A stretch of DNA of 5,258 nucleotides from Pseudomonadota bacterium (GTDB lineage Bacteria > Chloroflexota > Ktedonobacteria > Ktedonobacterales > JACDGC01), in assembly GCA_021323815.1 (NCBI GenBank), contig JAJPKG010000150.1, positions 1 through 5,258 on the forward strand. Direction: 5' to 3'. How positions within the stretch are numbered: position 1 is the stretch's first letter; each line of letters opens with the position of its first letter. Shown in pieces: positions 1-5,258 of this stretch. The notes under the pieces are model-generated. The model ran no database searches. It was not told the DNA's origin and saw only the letters and a program-made list of their open reading frames with translations. Made by a program: the position numbers and the translations under genes.

Positions 1-1
1 C

Positions 2-24
2 CACGCATGTGCTATACTTGCGTG
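2..24. repeat. Imperfect palindrome spanning the mglA -10 box
   Basis: The arms CACGCATGT (2-10) and ACTTGCGTG (16-24) are reverse complements at 8 of 9 positions around a 5-base centre; the outer six pairs are perfect. The -10-like hexamer TATACT (13-18) lies inside. This could be an operator for a dimeric repressor, or a chance inverted repeat. No T-run follows the second arm, so it does not look like the terminator of an upstream gene. Function is inference. Confidence 0.4.
10..18 (+). promoter_or_regulatory. Putative extended -10 promoter element for mglA-birA
   Basis: TGCTATACT fits the extended -10 pattern TGnTATAAT, with 5 of 6 hexamer bases matching. Transcription would start near position 25 and give a leader of about 95 bases before the mglA start. 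Any -35 box would lie left of the window edge and cannot be judged. The same heptamer TATACTT recurs upstream of purQ. Confidence 0.45.
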
Positions 25-69
25 AGAACCCATGCGCGCCCATTCTGTTACCTGAAGCATTCCCACTTT

Positions 70-92
70 GCGGCATGGCGCGTGCCGCGCCA
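70..92 (+). other. Alternative GC-rich hairpins in the mglA leader
   Basis: Two mutually exclusive stems overlap here. GCGGCA (70-75) can pair with TGCCGC (83-88). TGGCGCG (76-82) can pair with CGCGCCA (86-92) around a 3-base loop. GGCGCG (77-82) could also pair with an upstream CGCGCC at 35-40. The stems end about 14 bases before the mglA ribosome binding site. No T-run follows, so this is not an intrinsic terminator. A regulatory role is speculative. Confidence 0.3.
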
Positions 93-105
93 GGTCGCAC
101 AAACT

Positions 106-112
106 AGAGGAG
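106..112 (+). promoter_or_regulatory. Ribosome binding site of mglA
   Basis: AGAGGAG lies 8 bases before the ATG at 121. This favours 121 over the in-frame ATG at 136 and over the open frame that runs back to position 7. Confidence 0.75.
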
Positions 113-120
113 TCTTGACC

Positions 121-705
121 ATGTCATTGATCAATATGGCGAAACGCGAGATCAGTTGCAAGATTGTCTATTATGGCATCGGTCTGAGTGGCAAAACGAC
201 CAATTTGCATTATATTCATAAAGTCGTCAATCCGCGCGATGTCGGCAACATGGTTTCTATCGACACTGAGACCGAGCGCACGCTGTATTTCGACCTGCTG
301 CCACTGGATATGGGGCAGGTGCATGGCTTCCATCTGAAATTTCAATTGTATACCGTGCCGGGCCAGGTGTTGTATCAGCAGACGCGCGTTTCGGTGTTGA
401 AAGGCGCGGACGGCGTGGTGTTTGTCGCGGACTCGCAGGCCAACAAGCTGAAAGAAAACATCGAAAGCTGGAATGAATTGGTCGATCAACTGCGCCGCCA
501 GAATCGCAACCCTGGTGAATTCCCCATTGTGATGCAATGGAACAAGCGCGACCTGCCCGATGTGCTGCCCGTGCCGATCTTGCAGCAATACCTCAATCCG
601 TTCCGCCTGCCATCGTTCGAGGCAGTGGCCGTCAACGGTCATGGGGTGGTGGAAGCGCTGCGCAGCGTCATCAATGGCACGCTGCGCACCCTGGAACACG
701 TCTGA
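121..705 (+). CDS. mglA: MglA-type small Ras-like GTPase
   Basis: This 194-residue protein is a cytoplasmic Ras-superfamily GTPase of the MglA family, which sets cell polarity and motility direction in Myxococcus and related bacteria. Visible motifs are the P-loop GIGLSGKTTN (19-28), the switch II motif TVPGQ (78-82) and the base-specificity motif NKRD (141-144). Residue numbering matches M. xanthus MglA as I recall it: G21, K25, T26/T27, intrinsic arginine finger R53 (in TETERT) and catalytic Q82. An active GTPase cycle is therefore expected. The P-loop differs slightly, with I20 and S23 where myxococcal MglA has Pro and Cys. The start at 121 is supported by AGAGGAG and by the MSLIN...REI opening typical of the family. 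The usual GAP partner MglB (Roadblock/LC7) is not seen and could lie left of the window. birA follows after 36 bases. The family call is firm; the cellular role in this organism is inference. Confidence 0.93.
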   Translation: MSLINMAKREISCKIVYYGIGLSGKTTNLHYIHKVVNPRDVGNMVSIDTETERTLYFDLLPLDMGQVHGFHLKFQLYTVPGQVLYQQTRVSVLKGADGVVFVADSQANKLKENIESWNELVDQLRRQNRNPGEFPIVMQWNKRDLPDVLPVPILQQYLNPFRLPSFEAVAVNGHGVVEALRSVINGTLRTLEHV

Positions 706-741
706 TTCGCCGCACGGTTATCTACCTGAAGCCTTTCTCCT

Positions 742-1530
742 ATGGAACACCTTGATCTCGCATTGCTGGCGCAAGCGCTGCCCGTCAACGGGCTGGGCTT
801 TCCGCGCATCTACGCGCCGGAGATCCCTTCGACGAACACGCTGGCGTTGCAGAAAGTGGACGAGGGGGCTGCGCCGGGGACTATCGTGCTGACCGACGCG
901 CAGCCAGCCGGGCGGGGGCGGCAAGGCCGCGCCTGGGTGACGCTGCCGGGCCAGCAGATTTTGCTCTCGGTCATCGCATATCCCTCGTTTGCGCCGCACT
1001 GGCTGGTGATGGGGGCCGCGCTGGCCGCAGTGACGGCGCTGGAATCGGTCGGCGTGCCGGCAGAGTGCGTGGGCCTCAAGTGGCCGAACGACGTGCTGGT
1101 GGACGGGCGCAAGGTGGCGGGGATTCTCATTGAGACGACCACCACCGCAGCGGGACGGCTGGCCGCTGTCATCGGCATGGGAATGAATGTGAATGGCTCG
1201 CTCGCTCCCTGGCCGGAGATCGCGCAGCGTGCCACGACGCTGGCCGACGCGCTGGGCCGCGACTTTGCCCGCGAACCCATCATCATCGCCTATCTGCGCG
1301 ATCTCGGCGCGACCATGATGGATCTCGCCGCCCGCCCTGCCGCCGCGCGCGAGTTGCGTGACCGCTGGCGAGCGCGGTTAGCAACGCTGGGGCATCCCAC
1401 CAGCGTGCATCAGGGCGCGAACCGCATCGCCGGCATCGCTGAGGATGTCACTGCTGATGGCGCGCTCGTTCTGCGCCTGGCTGACGGCACGCAACGGGTC
1501 ATCACCTGGGGTGATGTGGAAAGCGCCTAG
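742..1530 (+). CDS. birA: Biotin--[acetyl-CoA-carboxylase] ligase (BirA, catalytic-only form)
   Basis: BirA makes biotinyl-5'-AMP from biotin and ATP, then biotinylates a lysine of the biotin carboxyl carrier protein of acyl-CoA carboxylases. The 262-residue product shows the family motifs in order: STN (30-32), the biotinyl-AMP loop GRGRQGRAW (57-65), KWPND (113-117) with the conserved lysine, KVAGILIE (124-131) and GMGMNVN (145-151). A small C-terminal domain follows, with the stretch GIAEDVTADGALVLR. The N-terminal winged-helix DNA-binding domain of E. coli BirA is missing: catalytic motifs begin near residue 30. This is therefore a monofunctional ligase with no repressor role expected. 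The start codon has only a weak upstream purine stretch and no clear Shine-Dalgarno site, so translation may depend on mglA upstream. A sense-strand tie to mglA is positional only. Confidence 0.94.
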   Translation: MEHLDLALLAQALPVNGLGFPRIYAPEIPSTNTLALQKVDEGAAPGTIVLTDAQPAGRGRQGRAWVTLPGQQILLSVIAYPSFAPHWLVMGAALAAVTALESVGVPAECVGLKWPNDVLVDGRKVAGILIETTTTAAGRLAAVIGMGMNVNGSLAPWPEIAQRATTLADALGRDFAREPIIIAYLRDLGATMMDLAARPAAARELRDRWRARLATLGHPTSVHQGANRIAGIAEDVTADGALVLRLADGTQRVITWGDVESA

Positions 1531-1576
1531 ACCCATGGGCGCGGGTTTACTCGCCGTCCGCCATCACCCTGCCGTT

Positions 1577-1588
1577 TTGTTGTATACT
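1577..1588 (+). promoter_or_regulatory. Putative -10 promoter region upstream of purQ
   Basis: TTGTTGTATACT ends in the hexamer TATACT (1583-1588), 5 of 6 to the -10 consensus, directly preceded by TG. It lies 49 bases before the purQ start in the only sizeable gap (1531-1636) within the gene run. No good -35 hexamer is seen at 16-18 bases upstream. Two weaker -10-like hexamers, TATGCT (1589-1594) and TATATG (1604-1609), lie close by. If real, it would drive purQ-tsaE-tsaB-rimI-mnmA. Confidence 0.4.
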
Positions 1589-1620
1589 TATGCTGAATTG
1601 CACTATATGAGCGGCAGCCT

Positions 1621-1626
1621 GAGGAG
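1621..1626 (+). promoter_or_regulatory. Ribosome binding site of purQ
   Basis: GAGGAG lies 10 bases before the ATG at 1637. It fixes the purQ start there, although the frame stays open back to 1445 inside birA. Confidence 0.7.
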
Positions 1627-1636
1627 ATCCAGCAGC

Positions 1637-2338
1637 ATGAAATTCGGCATTCTCGTTTTCCCCGGCACGTGGAGCGACCGTGACTGGCATCACGTGCTGA
1701 CGCGCACGCTGGGGCATGAGGCGGAATATATCTGGCACGACGACCGCGACCTGCACGGCTGCGATGCCGTCATCGTGCCGGGGGGCTTCGCGCACGGCGA
1801 CTATCTGCGCGTGGGGGCCATCGCCCGCTTCTCGCCGGTGATGGATGCGGTGGCGCGTTTCGCGGAGAACGGCGGTCTGGTGCTGGGAAGCTGCAACGGC
1901 TTCCAGATCCTCACCGAAGCGGGATTGTTGTCGGGCGCGCTGCTGCGCAACGCCAGCCTGTCGTTCCGCTGCGAGTGGGTGCATCTGCGCGTGGAGCGCG
2001 CCGACACGCCTTTCACCAATGCGTGCCAGCCAGGCCAGGTGTTGCGCATCCCCATCTCGCATGGCGACGGCAATTTCTATCTGGATGACGCTGAATTGGC
2101 GGCCCTGGAAGCGCGCGGCGGCGTGGTTTTCCGCTATTGCGATGCTGAGGGGAACGTGACGCCTGAGGCCAATCCCAACGGATCGCGCAACAACATCGCG
2201 GGGATCATCAACGAGCGCGGCAACGTGCTGGCGCTGATGCCGCATCCCGAACGCTGCTGCGAACCGGAACTGGGCGGCACCGACGGGCGATATATCTGCG
2301 ATTCGCTGGTGGCGTCGCTCGCCCCCGCCGCGCGGTGA
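1637..2338 (+). CDS. purQ: Phosphoribosylformylglycinamidine synthase, glutaminase subunit PurQ
   Basis: PurQ is the class I glutamine amidotransferase subunit of FGAM synthase, which supplies ammonia to PurL (with PurS) in step four of purine synthesis. The 233-residue length is normal. Visible features are VPGGFAHGDYLRVGAIA (47-63), the nucleophile elbow GSCNGFQIL (84-92) with C86, the FRCEWV segment (110-115), NPNGS (179-183) followed by IAGIIN, and MPHPER (201-206). H203 and E205 complete the Cys-His-Glu triad, so it should be active. The opening FPGTWSDRD replaces the FPGSNCD-type opening common in other PurQ proteins. The start at 1637 has GAGGAG upstream and gives the canonical MKFGILVFPG opening. 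Neither purS nor purL is nearby. tsaE starts 15 bases after the stop, suggesting shared transcription with tRNA-modification genes. Confidence 0.95.
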   Translation: MKFGILVFPGTWSDRDWHHVLTRTLGHEAEYIWHDDRDLHGCDAVIVPGGFAHGDYLRVGAIARFSPVMDAVARFAENGGLVLGSCNGFQILTEAGLLSGALLRNASLSFRCEWVHLRVERADTPFTNACQPGQVLRIPISHGDGNFYLDDAELAALEARGGVVFRYCDAEGNVTPEANPNGSRNNIAGIINERGNVLALMPHPERCCEPELGGTDGRYICDSLVASLAPAAR

Positions 2339-2353
2339 GGATGGACACTGCAC

Positions 2354-2836
2354 ATGGAGCCGTTGCCCACTTCCGCCGCGCTGGATCTTTTGGCCCTCGC
2401 GCCGACGCGCCATCTGGGCCTGCGCCTGGGCCGCAGCGCCGCGCCGGGCGATATTATTTTGCTCACCGGGCCGCTGGGCAGCGGCAAGACGACGCTGACG
2501 CAGGGCATCGCCGCCGGACTGGAGATCGCTGAGACGATCAACAGCCCCACCTTCACGCTGCTGAAAGAGCATCACGGCGGGCGGTTGCCGCTCTATCATT
2601 TCGATCTCTATCGCCTGGAAGATCCCGATGAGATCTGGTCGCTGGGCTTCGCGGATTATTTCGCTGGCGATGGGCTGTGCGTGGTAGAATGGGCCGAGCG
2701 CGCCGGCAACGTCTGGCTGGATTTTTCCTGGCTGTGGTTGGAATTTCAGGTGACGGGCGCGACGGCGCGGCATGTGGAGATCCGCTGCCAGGGCGAGCGG
2801 GAGCGCATCCTGATGGCTAACTGCCTGTTGAGGTGA
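2354..2836 (+). CDS. tsaE: tRNA t6A biosynthesis ATPase TsaE
   Basis: TsaE is the P-loop ATPase that works with TsaB and TsaD to transfer a threonylcarbamoyl group to A37 of ANN-decoding tRNAs. The 160-residue length fits the family. It has Walker A GPLGSGKTT (39-47), the switch-like SPTF (64-67), the signature YHFDLYRLED (81-90) with D84, and the VVEWAER segment (110-116) with conserved E112 and W113. Its C-terminus (about 119-160) is less conserved. The ATG at 2354 sits 13 bases after GAGG (2337-2340), a long spacing, and an in-frame stop at 2336 rules out an upstream extension. A CTG at 2348 would be better spaced, but ATG is the conservative choice. It follows purQ by 15 bases, and its own stop overlaps the ribosome binding site of tsaB. 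Confidence 0.95.
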   Translation: MEPLPTSAALDLLALAPTRHLGLRLGRSAAPGDIILLTGPLGSGKTTLTQGIAAGLEIAETINSPTFTLLKEHHGGRLPLYHFDLYRLEDPDEIWSLGFADYFAGDGLCVVEWAERAGNVWLDFSWLWLEFQVTGATARHVEIRCQGERERILMANCLLR

Positions 2837-2843
2837 AGGATTT

Positions 2844-3626
2844 ATGCTGCTCGCCATTGACACCTCAACCAGCTGGGCCAGCCTGGCGCTGCTGGATGGC
2901 TTCGCCGTCTGTTCCAGCCATGAATGGAACGTTGGCCAGCGCCACAGCGTCGAGCTCTTCCCCGCATTGGATCAGTTGCTCAACACCCCCGCCCCTGCGG
3001 AAAAACCAGAGCGGATCGCGGCCATCGCTGTCGCCACCGGTCCGGGTTCCTTCAATGGCACGCGAGTGGCGGTGACGGTGGCGAAGACGCTGGCTTTCGT
3101 GTGGCAGGTGCCGCTGGTTGGTGTGCCAACTTTGCACGGCATCGCCCAGGCCTATGCGCTCTCGCTAGATGAAGGCATGTCGCAGATCGAGCGGAGGGCA
3201 TCGATCTTGGCGCTGCTGGAAGCCGGGCGTGACGAACTGTACACATGCTGGTATGATCTGGATGTACGCTCTGTTCCTGAGCGCGCCACGCCGTCGGTGT
3301 TCGCTCGCCCGCTTGGCGAGATCACCATCAACAAGGTGGATGAGATCGGTGCGCCGGCATCAACGTCATCCAATGTCATTGTGGCGGTCGGCGAGATGAG
3401 CGACGCGCATGCAGACGCGCTGCAACAGGGTTTGGGCCGGCGGGTGCAGATCATGCGCTGGCCTGGCGATATGCTGATTGCTCGCGCCGAGGGAGTTGGG
3501 ATGCTGGCGCAGGCACGTTTGCAGGCAGGCGAAAGGGACGATCCGCTGGCGCTGGAACCGCTGTATGTGCGGCGGCCCAACATCACCACCAGCACGCGGC
3601 ATCCAATACCGGGGCCATCCAATTGA
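2844..3626 (+). CDS. tsaB: tRNA t6A biosynthesis protein TsaB
   Basis: TsaB is the inactive ASKHA-fold partner that dimerises with TsaD and bridges to TsaE in t6A37 synthesis. Typical marks are the opening LLAIDTSTSWASLAL (2-16), QRHSVELFPALD (32-43), the core signature GPGSFNGTRV (66-75) followed by AKTLA, VGVPTLHGIA (92-101), the segment LLEAGRDELYTCWYD (beginning at 124) and the terminal EPLYVRRP (238-245). In the signature, N71 and T73 replace the usual Thr and Leu of GPGSFTGLR. At 260 residues it is longer than many TsaB proteins (about 220-235). The extra length seems to lie around 135-185 and in the tail. The start is 7 bases after tsaE, with AGGTGAAGGA overlapping the tsaE stop, which suggests translational coupling. 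Confidence 0.93.
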   Translation: MLLAIDTSTSWASLALLDGFAVCSSHEWNVGQRHSVELFPALDQLLNTPAPAEKPERIAAIAVATGPGSFNGTRVAVTVAKTLAFVWQVPLVGVPTLHGIAQAYALSLDEGMSQIERRASILALLEAGRDELYTCWYDLDVRSVPERATPSVFARPLGEITINKVDEIGAPASTSSNVIVAVGEMSDAHADALQQGLGRRVQIMRWPGDMLIARAEGVGMLAQARLQAGERDDPLALEPLYVRRPNITTSTRHPIPGPSN

Positions 3627-3631
3627 GAGGG
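3625..3631 (+). promoter_or_regulatory. Ribosome binding site of rimI
   Basis: GAGAGGG lies 10 bases before the GTG at 3642 and overlaps the tsaB stop codon. The next in-frame ATG (3663) has no purine-rich site, so the GTG start is preferred. Confidence 0.6.
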
Positions 3632-3641
3632 TTTACTATCC

Positions 3642-4289
3642 GTGCGATATGTCATAGAGCGCATGACGATGGCGGATCTGCCGCGCATCACCGAGATCGA
3701 GAAGCTGGCGTACCCCACATCGCAGTGGCCGACCAGCGCGTATCGGCGCGAATTGCAAGATAACAACTGGGCGCATTATATCGTGGTGCGCGACACCGTC
3801 ATCGCCCAGCGGTTGCAGGCGCAAGAAGGCGATCTGACGCAGACGGCACCGCGCCGGGCTTTTCCTTTCGCGTTCTTGCAGCCGCGCCCGCAGGCCAGCG
3901 AAGCGCAACTGCAATCCATCGTTGGCTATGCCGGGCTGTGGCTGATGGTGGATGAGGCGCACGTCACCACCATCGCCACGCATCCCAGCGTGCGGCGGCG
4001 CGGATTAGGCGAGTTGCTGCTCGTCGCGCTGATCGACATCGGCTATGAGATCGGCGCGCGCTGGATGACGCTGGAAGTGCGCGTGAGCAACGAACCGGCG
4101 AAGGCGCTCTATCATAAATACGGCTTCAAGATCGTCAGCACGCGCCCGCGCTATTACAGCGACAACAACGAAGACGCCTATATCATGTGGACCGACGAGA
4201 TCACCACGCCGGCCTATCGCCAGATGTTCGCCGAGCATAAAACCGCGCTGTTCGAGCGTTTGAAACAAGAATCAACCGTAGCAGGATAA
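3642..4289 (+). CDS. rimI: RimI-type GNAT N-acetyltransferase, enlarged
   Basis: RimI transfers acetyl from acetyl-CoA to the N-terminal alanine of ribosomal protein S18 in E. coli and is often encoded beside tsaB. The GNAT fold is clear: the opening IERMTMADLPRITEIE (5-20), beta-4 HVTTIATHP (107-115), the acetyl-CoA loop RRRGLGELLL (118-127), LEVRVSNEPA (144-153) and ALYHKYGF (155-162), then RPRYYSDNNEDAYIM (168-182). E145 and Y157 align with the E. coli RimI catalytic pair E103 and Y115, with the same 12-residue spacing. The protein has 215 residues against roughly 150 for ordinary RimI. The excess is an insert at about 50-92 and a tail after about 183. The start codon is GTG. It starts 15 bases after tsaB and ends 12 bases before mnmA. 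Family membership is firm; S18 as substrate is inferred, and another protein target is possible. Confidence 0.85.
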   Translation: MRYVIERMTMADLPRITEIEKLAYPTSQWPTSAYRRELQDNNWAHYIVVRDTVIAQRLQAQEGDLTQTAPRRAFPFAFLQPRPQASEAQLQSIVGYAGLWLMVDEAHVTTIATHPSVRRRGLGELLLVALIDIGYEIGARWMTLEVRVSNEPAKALYHKYGFKIVSTRPRYYSDNNEDAYIMWTDEITTPAYRQMFAEHKTALFERLKQESTVAG

Positions 4290-4301
4290 GGATATATCAT
4301 T

Positions 4302-5258
4302 ATGACACGAGTCGTCATCGCCATGAGCGGTGGGGTGGATAGCTCCGTTGCCGCAGCCTTGCTGAAGCAGCAGGGCTATGATGTGGTGGGGATCATGCTG
4401 CGCCTGTGGTCCGAGCCGGCGGCGCGCGACGACGGCTGCGTGGATCTCGTCACCGAAAACAAGTGCTGCTCTGAGGAAGCGGTCTATGACGCGCGGCGGG
4501 TGGCCCAGAAGCTCGGCATCCCCTTTTACCTGGTGAATGTCGAGGAGCCGTTCCGCCAGACCATCGTTGATTTCTTCTATGATGAATATGCTGCCGGGCG
4601 GACGCCGAATCCGTGCCTGCGCGGCAATCGCACCATCCGCTTCACGCTGCTGCTGGAGCGCGCCCTGGCGCTGGGCGCGGACTATCTGGCGACCGGCCAC
4701 TATGTGCGCGTGGATGACGATCCAGCGACGGGGTTGCGCCGCCTGCGCCGGGGCGTGGATCTGCGCAAGGACCAGTCGTATATGCTGCACCTGCTCAACC
4801 AGCAGCAGTTGCGCCACGCCATGTTTCCGCTGGGCGAGTTGACCAAGCCGGAGGTGCGCGCCCTGGCCGAAGCGTTTGGCCTGCCCGTCGCCGCGAAGGC
4901 CGAGAGCCAGGAGATCTGCTTCGTTGCCGGCAATGATTATCGCGGCTTCGTGCAGCGTTACGCCGAGTTGCGCGCCGCGCGCAGCGGTGCTGCCGTCGCG
5001 CTGGCTGCCCCCGGCCTGGTTCCCGGCCCCATCCTCACCCAGAGTGGCGAGCGGCTGGGCGAGCATCGCGGCTTGGCGTATTACACCGTCGGCCAGCGCA
5101 AGGGATTGGGCATCACGTCAACCGAGCCGCTGCACGTCATCAAGCTGGACCGCGATCGCAACGCGCTCATCGTCGGCCCGGCCTCTGCGCTGGAAAAGAC
5201 GACCTTCACCATCCGCGAGGTCAACTATCCATGCGGCATCATCCCCGCTGAGCCGTTC
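4302..5258 (+). CDS. mnmA: tRNA-uridine 2-sulfurtransferase MnmA (3' end outside window)
   Basis: MnmA activates U34 of tRNA-Lys, tRNA-Glu and tRNA-Gln with ATP and replaces its 2-oxygen with sulfur. The 319 residues seen include the PP-loop AMSGGVDSS (7-15), LGIPFYLVNV (71-80), GRTPNPCLRGNR (99-110), ATGHYVR (130-136), KDQSYMLHLL (156-165), FPLGELTKPEVR (175-186), ESQEICFV (201-208) and YYTVGQRKGLGI (260-271). C206 matches E. coli C199, which takes up persulfide. The partner cysteine (E. coli C102, normally in the C-N pair of TPNPCxxCN) is Gly at residue 108 here; only C105, three residues earlier, remains. An extra C46/C55/C56 cluster lies near the N-terminus. The ATG follows AAGGA (4288-4292) by 9 bases and rimI by 12 bases. 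The frame is open to the right edge, so perhaps 40-60 C-terminal residues are missing. Identity is firm; activity is uncertain because of G108. Confidence 0.94.
   Translation, partial: MTRVVIAMSGGVDSSVAAALLKQQGYDVVGIMLRLWSEPAARDDGCVDLVTENKCCSEEAVYDARRVAQKLGIPFYLVNVEEPFRQTIVDFFYDEYAAGRTPNPCLRGNRTIRFTLLLERALALGADYLATGHYVRVDDDPATGLRRLRRGVDLRKDQSYMLHLLNQQQLRHAMFPLGELTKPEVRALAEAFGLPVAAKAESQEICFVAGNDYRGFVQRYAELRAARSGAAVALAAPGLVPGPILTQSGERLGEHRGLAYYTVGQRKGLGITSTEPLHVIKLDRDRNALIVGPASALEKTTFTIREVNYPCGIIPAEPF

Noticed and set aside
7..120. N-terminal extension of mglA back to the ATG at 7
   Set aside because: The added 38 residues are unlike any MglA N-terminus, the ATG at 7 overlaps the putative promoter, and the ATG at 121 has a good ribosome binding site.
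124..699. 191-codon open frame on the minus strand opposite mglA
   Set aside because: It exactly shadows mglA, and the sense product carries every GTPase motif.
1523..1542. Possible terminator hairpin after birA (GCGCC pairing with GGCGC, with a CCCATGGG palindrome inside)
   Set aside because: Only five pairs form, the stem overlaps the birA stop codon, and it is followed by GGGTTTAC rather than a T-run.
1445..1636. N-terminal extension of purQ overlapping birA
   Set aside because: It would overlap birA, has no family resemblance, and GAGGAG sits correctly before the ATG at 1637.
1547..2863. 438-codon open frame on the minus strand opposite purQ and tsaE
   Set aside because: It lies antisense to two clearly recognisable genes, has low-complexity Arg/Gln/Ala-rich composition and no recognisable motif. 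Long antisense frames are expected in GC-rich coding DNA.
3623..3651. Possible internal promoter before rimI (TTGAGA, 17 bases, GATATG)
   Set aside because: The -10 hexamer matches only 3 of 6 consensus bases, and transcription would begin downstream of the better-supported GTG start.
4272..5066. 264-codon open frame on the minus strand opposite mnmA
   Set aside because: It is antisense to a strong MnmA match, with His/Gln/Arg-rich shadow composition and no domain.

Overview
The window is a densely packed, GC-rich bacterial segment with seven protein-coding genes, all on the + strand. No RNA gene, mobile element, CRISPR array or long repeat was seen. The gene set is house-keeping (biotin loading, purine synthesis, tRNA modification) plus one MglA-type small GTPase. 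An MglA GTPase, a PurQ beginning FPGTWSDRD, an HTH-less BirA and TATACTT-type -10 boxes together suggest Chloroflexota or a similar deep-branching bacterium. That assignment is inference from sequence flavour only.

Layout: positions 1-120 hold a leader with an extended -10 box inside an imperfect palindrome, followed by GC-rich alternative hairpins. mglA (121-705) and birA (742-1530) follow, 36 bases apart. A 106-base gap carries a second -10-like box and the purQ ribosome binding site. From purQ (1637-2338) onward the genes are nearly contiguous: tsaE (2354-2836), tsaB (2844-3626), rimI (3642-4289) and mnmA (4302 to the right edge, truncated). The gaps between them are 15, 7, 15 and 12 bases, which fits one transcript starting upstream of purQ.

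How the genes fit together: TsaE and TsaB are subunits of the machinery that makes t6A at position 37 of ANN-decoding tRNAs. RimI is the N-terminal acetyltransferase that is classically encoded beside them. MnmA makes 2-thiouridine at position 34. The second half of the window is therefore largely an anticodon-loop modification operon headed by a purine-synthesis gene. TsaD, the catalytic t6A subunit often found next to tsaB and rimI, is not present here; mnmA sits in that place.

No wholly new system is evident. The observation most worth checking is in MnmA. The catalytic cysteine position in the TPNPCxxCN motif reads Gly (residue 108, codon GGC at 4623-4625), while the second catalytic cysteine (C206) is intact. 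Secondary points are the palindrome over the mglA -10 box, the alternative leader hairpins, the enlarged RimI and the mixed purQ-tsa-mnmA operon.
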